NCBI GenBank assembly: GCA_947166405.1
Contig: CAMVEA010000004.1
Span: forward strand, 1-48,332
DNA from: an uncultured Candidatus Saccharibacteria bacterium
Lineage (GTDB): Bacteria; Patescibacteriota; Saccharimonadia; Saccharimonadales; Saccharimonadaceae
Direction of reading: 5' to 3'
Length of the DNA: 48,332 nucleotides
Part shown: positions 42,293 through 48,332 of the stretch, one piece after another
Layout: the number at the start of each line of letters is the position of its first letter
Numbering within the stretch: the first letter of the stretch is position 1
Translations under genes and position numbers: made by a program
Notes under the pieces: generated by a model
Seen by the model: the letters and a program-made list of their open reading frames with translations, nothing else
What the model was told of the DNA's origin: nothing
Databases searched by the model: none

Positions 42293-43249
42293 TTAAAGAG
42301 CGTTGATAGCTTCAACGGCATCACCAAATGTCCTAGCCTGGATAGCTTTTGCTTCAACATCAATATTGAAAACAAACCCAGGTTCAACATAAGTAGCAGT
42401 TGCAGTACTATCTGACCTTTGAATATCACTATTAAGCTTAATAGTATTCACTGGGCTCCAGAAAGTCATCTCACCCGGTTTAAGAGCCTTCTTGGTCACG
42501 GCAGAATACACCATAAAGTCACCTTCTTCGTAACCCTTATAAGCCTTTAGTTCAGCTTTTGTCATTGTCCTTTCTTCATAGTTATCGCCAACCTTTTCAA
42601 CTACGGCAAAGTAAGGGTTTACACCATCAGCTTCCGCATCAGCATCTTCAAGAAATGGAGTACTTGGAATATTTACTGTAAGCTTATTATTGAGATCCTT
42701 AGGAACCTTATAACTAATCATTACATAAGCATCACTAGCCTCTTCATTATTTTGAACATAAGAAAACTTACGAATATTCTGACCAGGAACAATGTCACTA
42801 GCAACGTCTGTCAAATAACCGGTCTGGTAGGTCTGTGCATCGGTTTTAATGGTTTCGTCGCTATAACCCCAATTCCTACCAGCATTAGTCATACTCTTAC
42901 CAATAGCAGAAATTGCATCCTCCCTACTAACTTCATTCATATTTGGTGTACAATAAGCAGCTTTATCATAAGAACCACTAATCAAAGTACTATCACCTGC
43001 AGTTGTCTCAACGGTAGCATTCCAATCACAATAATGCTCATCTGAAGCCAAAGCTGGGAAATTACCCATACGGCCAGAGTTCTGACGATGTAATTGTGAC
43101 TCATACAAAGTAATATCTACATCACCAACAGTAAAGGTATTTCTTGCCGTATCAGTATCTGTAAAATACGCAATCGTCCCACCAGCTACAAGTGCTGCTG
43201 CGCCAAGTACTGCTGCTGTTGATAAAACTGTTCTTCTATTGATTTTCAT
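42293..43249 (-). CDS. TasA-like protein with SipW-type signal peptide
   Basis: A 318-residue exported protein. The N-terminus RRTVLSTAAVLGAAALVAGGTIAYFTDTDTARNTFTVGDVDI has the exact layout of SipW-dependent signal peptides, with cleavage expected near GGTIA-YFTD. The remaining domain carries four Cys and the TasA/camelysin-like pattern YVMISYKVPK. Relatives form matrix fibres in Bacillus. It follows a second TasA-like gene and a SipW-like peptidase gene on the same strand. AAGGAG precedes the ATG. Fibre formation here is inferred. Confidence 0.8.
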   Translation of the reverse strand: MKINRRTVLSTAAVLGAAALVAGGTIAYFTDTDTARNTFTVGDVDITLYESQLHRQNSGRMGNFPALASDEHYCDWNATVETTAGDSTLISGSYDKAAYCTPNMNEVSREDAISAIGKSMTNAGRNWGYSDETIKTDAQTYQTGYLTDVASDIVPGQNIRKFSYVQNNEEASDAYVMISYKVPKDLNNKLTVNIPSTPFLEDADAEADGVNPYFAVVEKVGDNYEERTMTKAELKAYKGYEEGDFMVYSAVTKKALKPGEMTFWSPVNTIKLNSDIQRSDSTATATYVEPGFVFNIDVEAKAIQARTFGDAVEAINAL

Positions 43250-43293
43250 TATAATAACTCCTTATATTATTAATTATTATTTAACAAATTAAA

Positions 43294-43974
43294 TTAATAT
43301 GTTTCCGCTAAGTTCTCGAAGGCTTGTATTGCATTCGTAAACCCAGTAGTCTGAATTACATCTGAATAGGCTTTTACACCAAATGAACATTTATTAGCAT
43401 CGTTACTCTCGCATGTTGCGATACTATCGAAATCCTCGACACTCGAAATGTTACCCACCGCGATTGCCGAAGTTGGCCACTCGCTAGTCTTCGCACCAAC
43501 TTCTAGTACATTATTACTCAAAATGTAATATTCAGCATAAGTTGGCTCATTATTAACATCTACAGATTTATCATAAATAACACTATAATTTGCATTATTA
43601 CATCTACTTATATCTGTATCAGTTTCATCTACAACTAACGAACAGTTATCCATCTTTAGTGTCAGCACATCAGCTAATTTAATTGGAATCACTACGCGGA
43701 ATCTCTGATACAATGGAATATTACCATTATTAGTCGCCTGTAAATAGTATGATACATCTTTCATACCATCAGTCAACGGATTCAATCCTGTTGTATCAAA
43801 CGGCGTACCATAGACATCTTTATAAACCACAAGTTCCGTCGAAGCATTACCAATCGTAAAATCATTCTGCTTACTATCAGAATCAGTAAAATACGACAAT
43901 GTCCCAGCAGAACTTAGTACACAAACAGTCATTAGTACTAATGAAACCACCGTGATTCTAATCTTGTAATACAT
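43294..43974 (-). CDS. TasA-like protein with SipW-type signal peptide
   Basis: A 226-residue exported protein, paralogous in layout to its downstream neighbour. The signal reads ITVVSLVLMTVCVLSSAGTLSYFTDSDSKQNDFTIG. The mature part has four Cys, including CNNANYS and CESNDANKCSFG, which may form disulphides. GGAGG lies three bases before the ATG, a strong site. Both proteins are natural clients of the signal peptidase encoded upstream. Confidence 0.78.
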   Translation of the reverse strand: MYYKIRITVVSLVLMTVCVLSSAGTLSYFTDSDSKQNDFTIGNASTELVVYKDVYGTPFDTTGLNPLTDGMKDVSYYLQATNNGNIPLYQRFRVVIPIKLADVLTLKMDNCSLVVDETDTDISRCNNANYSVIYDKSVDVNNEPTYAEYYILSNNVLEVGAKTSEWPTSAIAVGNISSVEDFDSIATCESNDANKCSFGVKAYSDVIQTTGFTNAIQAFENLAETY

Positions 43975-44018
43975 TCACCTCCTTTCTCCACACTTATATT
44001 TATATCCACCCCATTTTT

Positions 44019-44789
44019 TTACGCTACACTTTTTCTCGCAGTTTTCCTCCTTTCTTCCAGTGTACCTGGTAAAAACGTCCACGCTAGTAGGAGAGTTCCC
44101 ACCACTAGTGCGATATATATTCCAGGCGGCCGCTGTATATTATATGCAAAAAACCCAATTAGCGGAATAGTAATCACAGGCGTACCCAGTACATTCTTAT
44201 AATGCACTAGCTTCGCATCTGCTGATGTATTTGCATCCCCCTTCGTCCTAAAACGCCATATACTTGAATCAATACTATCAATCTCAATCTCAGCAATCCT
44301 ATGCGTCACCACAGTCTTATCATCATTTGCTACAAACGATATTACATCCCCTACTTTGAGTTCACGATAATTCACCGGCTTCACATAAATCAAAGAGCCT
44401 ACCGAATATTCAGGGGTCATCGATCCAGACATCACAGTAAAAGTTCGAAACCCAGCCAAACGAAGCCCAACTAGCACCGCAGCGCAAATCGCAATCATTG
44501 TCACAGCAACCGTTCCTAACCTAGAACGCCATATTCTGAAGCGACGCCTCTCTGTTTTTACCTCAGCAGATTTCTCTATCACGTTAACTATTACGGGTTC
44601 ATGCCTATCCACAACATTATTATCTATTAAATCCTCATCCCGAACCTCGGTCACATTTATCACCCTGGAATTCTTAATAACATCAATCTTTTCTGACTCA
44701 TTAGTCAAATTCTTTTTTATTACAGAAACCACAGGATAATAAATCTCATCATGGGCTTCAACCGCTAGTTTTACCTTTACTCCACTCAT
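44019..44789 (-). CDS. sipW: SipW/ER-type signal peptidase I
   Basis: A 256-residue membrane peptidase. A charged N-terminal cytoplasmic stretch of ~85 residues precedes a helix at ~88-110. FTVMSGSMTPEYSVGSLIYV has the catalytic Ser, and VVTHRIAEIE has a His in place of the bacterial Lys, as in SipW and eukaryotic/archaeal signal peptidases. Two more helices close the protein. The start at 44789 is chosen because a longer one at 44801 overlaps the -10 box. It is first in the operon with two TasA-like genes, the same pairing as in Bacillus tasA-sipW. Confidence 0.88.
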   Translation of the reverse strand: MSGVKVKLAVEAHDEIYYPVVSVIKKNLTNESEKIDVIKNSRVINVTEVRDEDLIDNNVVDRHEPVIVNVIEKSAEVKTERRRFRIWRSRLGTVAVTMIAICAAVLVGLRLAGFRTFTVMSGSMTPEYSVGSLIYVKPVNYRELKVGDVISFVANDDKTVVTHRIAEIEIDSIDSSIWRFRTKGDANTSADAKLVHYKNVLGTPVITIPLIGFFAYNIQRPPGIYIALVVGTLLLAWTFLPGTLEERRKTARKSVA

Positions 44790-44799
44790 TAATATAACC

Positions 44800-44805
44800 A
44801 TTATA
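44800..44805 (-). promoter_or_regulatory. -10 of the sipW/TasA-like operon
   Basis: TATAAT on the minus strand (44805-44800) ends 10 bp before the ATG at 44789. Predicted leader is about 3 nt, so translation is leaderless or nearly so. Confidence 0.55.
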
Positions 44806-44889
44806 AATCATTTATATTTTTAACGCAAGCATATTTTTTACCATTTTTTATCTTACGACCCCATTAATTACATTATAATAATCACATCA

Positions 44890-44915
44890 AAAACCCTCCG
44901 TCTCCGGAGGGTTTT
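44890..44915. terminator. Rho-independent terminator after jag
   Basis: AAAACCCTCCG and CGGAGGGTTTT form an 11-bp stem with a 4-base loop, followed by T residues on the minus strand. It closes the rpmH-rnpA-yidC-jag operon 8 bp after the jag stop codon. Confidence 0.9.
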
Positions 44916-44922
44916 ATCTAAT

Positions 44923-45384
44923 CTATTCAGCGATCTTAGTTATTATCAACTTCCTTTCTCTTCCCTCCCCCTCCGAGTGTGTCTCTATATCAGAATAATC
45001 TTGTGCGAGTTTATGTACCACTCTCCTATCTGCAGCATTCAAATTTACCTCCATTGGTTCACCGGTTCTTCTTACTTTTGCAATCCAACCCTCTGCTTTA
45101 TCCGCAATCCTATCCGCCCTTTGTCTTTTGTAATTCGCTACATCCACATTCACGCGTGTCACTTCCGCTCCTTTCGCCACCAAAGCCATTGACACAATAT
45201 GTTGCAAAGCTCTCAGATTATCTGCATTCTTACCAATCAATAATGAATTAAGTGATGTTGACGGAACAGATAATTGTATTACCTCGTCATCAATCGTCGA
45301 ATACACTGCCACATTTATCCCAAAGAAACTCAGTAAATCTTCAAGATACCTCGAAGCAAATCTTATTGATTCATCTTTATTCAT
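44923..45384 (-). CDS. jag: RNA-binding protein Jag/KhpB (KH-R3H)
   Basis: A 153-residue cytoplasmic protein. A KH domain (VPSTSLNSLLIGKNADNLRALQHIV) is followed by an R3H domain (VNLNAADRRVVHKLAQDYSDIETHSEGEG). The N-terminal Jag_N domain of larger relatives is absent. Jag/KhpB binds RNA and affects cell envelope growth in Gram-positives. Its ribosome site is made by the codons for the last residues of YidC; the ATG is 4 bp past that stop. Confidence 0.93.
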   Translation of the reverse strand: MNKDESIRFASRYLEDLLSFFGINVAVYSTIDDEVIQLSVPSTSLNSLLIGKNADNLRALQHIVSMALVAKGAEVTRVNVDVANYKRQRADRIADKAEGWIAKVRRTGEPMEVNLNAADRRVVHKLAQDYSDIETHSEGEGRERKLIITKIAE

Positions 45385-45387
45385 ATT

Positions 45388-46497
45388 TTATCTCCTTTTC
45401 TTTTTAATATCACGTGCGGAGATTTTTGTAATTTTTGTTCCTGTTTTTTTATTTTCTATAACTTCTGCTTCCTTAATATTACGAAGTTCTTTTAATACTG
45501 CCTTATCAGTCATCGCATCAATTTCATCTTCAACTTTCCTAAATACAATTTTCTGCTGTATTATAGAAATAATATTGTTTAAGAAATAATAAAACGCAAG
45601 AGCCCCATTGAGGTTAAACATTATCACAAACATCATTACAGGCATCATCATCGACATCTGTCCAGTAGCCATACTGGAAACATCCGACTCATCGATTTCC
45701 TTACCTTCTTTTGCCTTATTCAATAATTCGCGAAATGTCTTCTTCTTTTCTGACTTACCAGAAGGCATCTGTTGCTTAGTTGCATAATACTGCAACACAG
45801 AAGCAAGTATTGCACACATCAGTATAAATAATGCTGACCACGAAAAATCACCCATTAATACATCACTCGCCTTCACATCTAATCGTATAACACCAAATAA
45901 TTGTGGATAAAAATCATAGGTCATCTTATCTTCCACAGGAATAGAATCATTCGTTAAATCCTCAAGATACAGCTTCTGTTTCTCTTCCAAATCCTTAATC
46001 TCCGAACCTTCATATGCCACAATACCATACGCACGATTCATTAAATTATCTTGTGGCAATGGAGTAGCAATTACTCTAATTGCAGAAAAAATCGCAATAA
46101 AAATAGGTAATTGTATTAGAATCGTCAGAATAGAAGCAAATGGTTTCACATTATACCGCTTATATAAATCCATAGTTTGCAGCGATTCCAATTGCTTATT
46201 CCCTTTACAATTCTTTTTTATCTGCGTCAACTCTGGCTGTAGTTTTCGCATTAGCTTAGTCTGATTAAACTGCTTCTTAGTAAGTGGCCACATGCATAAT
46301 TTCACTAGAATTGTGAAAATAATAATCGCCCAACCAAAATCATGTACTATATTAAAAATTACAAACAATATATTTACTATCGGACGCACCACAATTACAT
46401 CTATCAGATTAAAAGGACTTCCCGCTATGATAGAACCCACCACAAAAGATATAAACAACCCCCAATAAACATACTTTTTTACACTCTTCTTATCCAT
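45388..46497 (-). CDS. yidC: Membrane protein insertase YidC/Oxa1
   Basis: Inserts proteins into the inner membrane, alone or with Sec. It has 369 residues and about five helices. The family segments DFGWAIIIFTILVKLCMWPLTKKQFNQTKLM, LQPELTQIKKNCKGNKQ and MPVMMFVIMFNLNGALAFYYFLNNI are all present. The Gram-positive/Oxa1 form is seen: no large periplasmic domain as in E. coli. Overlaps rnpA by 8 bp. Confidence 0.95.
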   Translation of the reverse strand: MDKKSVKKYVYWGLFISFVVGSIIAGSPFNLIDVIVVRPIVNILFVIFNIVHDFGWAIIIFTILVKLCMWPLTKKQFNQTKLMRKLQPELTQIKKNCKGNKQLESLQTMDLYKRYNVKPFASILTILIQLPIFIAIFSAIRVIATPLPQDNLMNRAYGIVAYEGSEIKDLEEKQKLYLEDLTNDSIPVEDKMTYDFYPQLFGVIRLDVKASDVLMGDFSWSALFILMCAILASVLQYYATKQQMPSGKSEKKKTFRELLNKAKEGKEIDESDVSSMATGQMSMMMPVMMFVIMFNLNGALAFYYFLNNIISIIQQKIVFRKVEDEIDAMTDKAVLKELRNIKEAEVIENKKTGTKITKISARDIKKKRR

Positions 46498-46849
46498 TCT
46501 TTTTATTATAGCATATTTTAGCTTCAGATATCAACCCATTAATCATCTTTTTCAACTCATCAAACTTCATCTTACCGACATCTTTTGAATACACAACAAA
46601 AATGTAATCAACCCCTCTTGGTACAGTATCAAAATTCGTCCTAATAGCTTCGTATATTCTTCGACGAATAAAATTTCTCCCAACTGCAGTTTTCATTACT
46701 TTTTTAGAAACCACAACAGCAACACGTGTAAATCCTCTCGTATTTTTCACAAAAACCAAAGAAACACGAGCAGATCTCACCGTCTTCCCATGTTGATACA
46801 CATACCGCACTCCCCCACGTGAATGAAACCTATACTTCTTATTCAGCAT
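46490..46849 (-). CDS. rnpA: Ribonuclease P protein component
   Basis: A 119-residue basic protein that helps RNase P RNA mature tRNA 5' ends. RVSLVFVKNTRGFTRVAVVVSKKV and the RNR motif VGRNFIRRRIYEAIR are diagnostic. It lies between rpmH and yidC in the conserved order. The 106-bp gap to rpmH is AT-rich and contains nothing clear. The RNase P RNA gene was not found in the window. Confidence 0.95.
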   Translation of the reverse strand: MLNKKYRFHSRGGVRYVYQHGKTVRSARVSLVFVKNTRGFTRVAVVVSKKVMKTAVGRNFIRRRIYEAIRTNFDTVPRGVDYIFVVYSKDVGKMKFDELKKMINGLISEAKICYNKKNG

Positions 46850-46955
46850 ATTATATATTATATATTAAAAAACTACGAGACACAAAATAAGCCACAAAAT
46901 AACATCATAATCAGAATATTATACTAATTTCACCATTATATTAATGGCTGATATA

Positions 46956-47093
46956 TTACACAGCAAGCTTCAATCTACCCTTTAAACGCCTTCGTGTCAA
47001 AACTTTCTTACCATTCTTTGTCGCATTTCTCTTCATGAATCCATGCTCTTGCTTTCGTTGCCTCTTATGAGGTTGATATGTTCTCTTTGGCAT
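46956..47093 (-). CDS. rpmH: 50S ribosomal protein L34
   Basis: A 45-residue, very basic ribosomal protein beginning [19 protein letters not shown], with [21 protein letters not shown] following, and ending in KLAV. This is the full L34 pattern. It starts the rpmH-rnpA-yidC-jag run and is divergent from dnaA. Confidence 0.97.
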   Translation of the reverse strand: MPKRTYQPHKRQRKQEHGFMKRNATKNGKKVLTRRRLKGRLKLAV

Positions 47094-47136
47094 AATATTA
47101 TTCCTTAAATTTTAATTATTTTCAAATTCTTTATAT

Positions 47137-47165
47137 AGTATACCTCATTTTTCCACAATTTTCAA
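47137..47165 (-). promoter_or_regulatory. rpmH promoter
   Basis: Minus-strand -35 TTGAAA (47165-47160), 17-bp spacer and -10 TATACT (47142-47137). A DnaA-box-like TTTTCCACA falls inside the spacer and another just upstream, so DnaA binding could repress it. Confidence 0.65.
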
Positions 47166-47277
47166 GAAGTTTTCCACACATATTAATGGGATGGTCATTA
47201 GAATGTGGATAATTCCATCCCTGTAATCCAAAAACATATTACAACACATTATTTTTACCATCAAAACCTGTGGAAAA
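47149..47277. promoter_or_regulatory. DnaA-box cluster in the rpmH-dnaA gap
   Basis: A perfect DnaA box (TGTGGATAA, reverse of TTATCCACA) is at 47204-47212. One-mismatch boxes TTTTCCACA are at 47149-47157 and 47170-47178, and TGTGGAAAA is at 47269-47277. The 231-bp AT-rich gap is a classical site for dnaA autoregulation or part of the origin. Confidence 0.65.
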
Positions 47278-47289
47278 CCACACATTTCA

Positions 47290-47315
47290 TGCTATAATAA
47301 AAAATACGAAGGAGG
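47290..47315 (+). promoter_or_regulatory. dnaA promoter -10 and ribosome binding site
   Basis: Extended -10 TGC-TATAAT (47290-47298) is followed by AAGGAGG at 47309-47315, 9 bp before the ATG at 47325. Unlike several plus-strand genes in the window, dnaA has a real leader. Confidence 0.7.
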
Positions 47316-47324
47316 TTTACATCA

Positions 47325-48332
47325 ATGTACGACGTTTGGAAAAACGCACTTGCTGAAATAGAACAGCAAATATCTGCAGCTAATTTTTCAACTTGGTTTC
47401 AAGATACATCACTAATATCCACCGAAAATGGAAACATCGTAATAGGTGTCAAGAATACTTTCTTTGTCAAACAACTACGAAATCGCTACTCAGACATCAT
47501 CAAAAAATCTCTTGAGAACAACAATCTCCAAGTTAATAATCTAGATTTCGAAGTACAAAACAACACCAAAGCCAAAATTCGTTCCCGTGAAATCACCAAG
47601 AGCGAATCCGCCATCAAAGACCACATCCGTGCTATTCGTAAATCAACTAGTAACCCAAAATCAAATTTAAACGATACCGGCCTCAACCATAAATACACTC
47701 TTGATAATTTTGTAGTTGGCTCCAATAATGACCTCGCTGTTTCAGCAGCTCGTAGTATCATAGATTCCCCTGGCGATCGCTACAATCCATTCTTCCTCTA
47801 TGGTGGACCAGGACTCGGCAAAACGCATCTCATCCAGGCCATCGGCAATGCACTTCTCGCCAAAGACCCTTCCCTCAAAGTTTTCTATACTCCTATTTCC
47901 CATTTCTATTCCGACTTCATCGATTCAGTTAAGTTAGGTAAAGGCAAAGAATTCAACCTAAAATTCCGCAAACTCGACGTCCTAATCATAGACGATTTCC
48001 AATTCATCGTTGGTAAAGAAAAATCCCAAGAAGAATTCTTCAATATCTTCAATGATCTTTACCAACTCAACAAACAAATCATTGTCACTAGCGACCGACT
48101 CCCTTCCCAGATTAAATCCGTTGACGAACGCCTCGCTTCTCGCCTCACCTGGGCAGGCGCCTTCGATCTCCAACTCCCCAAATTTGAAGATAAATGCGCC
48201 ATCCTTCGCGCCAAAGCCGAATTAATGGGCGTAGATATCGAACCCAAAGCAATTGAATACATCGCAGAAAACGTTAATACCAACATCCGTGATCTCGAAG
48301 GAGAATTCTCCACTATTTTATTGATGTCCGAA
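47325..48332 (+). CDS. dnaA: Chromosomal replication initiator DnaA, N-terminal part (runs off the window)
   Basis: Initiator ATPase; 336 codons are present and the reading frame is open at the window edge. Domain I spans about 1-80 (VWKNALAEIEQQISAANFSTWFQ). A short linker precedes the AAA+ domain, which opens with YTLDNFVVGSNNDLAVSAAR. Walker A is GGPGLGKTHLI, Walker B is VLIIDDFQFI, and the sensor and arginine-finger region VTSDRLPSQIKSVDERLASRL is intact. The DNA-binding domain IV lies beyond the window. Identity is certain. Confidence 0.98.
   Translation, partial: MYDVWKNALAEIEQQISAANFSTWFQDTSLISTENGNIVIGVKNTFFVKQLRNRYSDIIKKSLENNNLQVNNLDFEVQNNTKAKIRSREITKSESAIKDHIRAIRKSTSNPKSNLNDTGLNHKYTLDNFVVGSNNDLAVSAARSIIDSPGDRYNPFFLYGGPGLGKTHLIQAIGNALLAKDPSLKVFYTPISHFYSDFIDSVKLGKGKEFNLKFRKLDVLIIDDFQFIVGKEKSQEEFFNIFNDLYQLNKQIIVTSDRLPSQIKSVDERLASRLTWAGAFDLQLPKFEDKCAILRAKAELMGVDIEPKAIEYIAENVNTNIRDLEGEFSTILLMSE

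Noticed and set aside
1-48332. Alternative genetic code (TGA read as Gly) as in some CPR lineages
   Set aside because: TGA ends several genes in ATGA overlaps (1823, 3145, 18457) and no in-frame TGA was needed to complete any protein.
1-48332. tRNA, rRNA genes or insertion sequences
   Set aside because: No T-loop GGTTCGA-type motif in a cloverleaf context, no rRNA words and no transposase frames were recognised.

Overview
The window looks like a chromosomal segment of a Candidate Phyla Radiation (Patescibacteria) bacterium, most likely a Saccharibacterium. Supporting signs are the rpmH-rnpA-yidC-jag block beside dnaA, short AT-rich intergenic regions, many starts with no leader, FISUMP and ChW surface proteins, a Gram-positive-like envelope (LCP protein, SipW-type signal peptidase, TasA-like proteins) and ordinary use of TGA as stop. 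The phylum is an inference; no marker phylogeny was possible here.

Layout. 1-1142: groES/groEL with a CIRCE operator over the promoter. 1158-4368: a coupled operon of an AAA/DUF4143 ATPase, an MTA/SAH-type deaminase and a TylF-like methyltransferase, behind a promoter preceded by three 42-bp-spaced palindromes. 4738-8783: two paralogous secreted FISUMP proteins. 9066-11990: uvrA. 12069-19584: GtrA-like and CotH-like proteins, a Wzm/Wzt-type exporter, a DUF2142 membrane protein and glycosyltransferases. 19565-22954: the complete dTDP-L-rhamnose set (rmlA-C-B-D). 23050-26756: three glycosyltransferases. 26866-27855: prs. 27926-34313: a HAD protein, a polysialyltransferase-like protein, KdsC-like and KdsB-like enzymes and an HMGL-type aldolase, suggesting an activated 2-keto-3-deoxy sugar acid for a surface glycan. 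34389-38735: two near-duplicate secreted proteins with ChW repeats. 38902-41248: a divergent pair, a LexA-HTH-only regulator and an LCP transferase. 41456-44789: a SipW/TasA-type operon. 44923-48332: jag, yidC, rnpA, rpmH and the start of dnaA.

The most striking signal is in the two FISUMP genes. Their last ~50 codons and 3' flank align without gaps over 287 bp (4738-5024 against 6814-7100), although the ~60 residues just upstream are unrelated. Inside a 49-codon stretch I count 27 base differences; 26 fall in first or second codon positions, 22 of those have A in one copy, and most fit an AAC template codon. This is the signature of adenine-specific mutagenic retrohoming by a diversity-generating retroelement (DGR). 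No reverse transcriptase or template repeat is visible in the window, so both genes look like remote DGR targets.

Much of the rest serves the cell surface: making and exporting glycans (rml, Wzm/Wzt, GtrA, DUF2304, glycosyltransferases), attaching them (LCP), and presenting adhesive or variable proteins (FISUMP, ChW, TasA-like). That fits an epibiont that must recognise and hold a host cell, but this role is inference.
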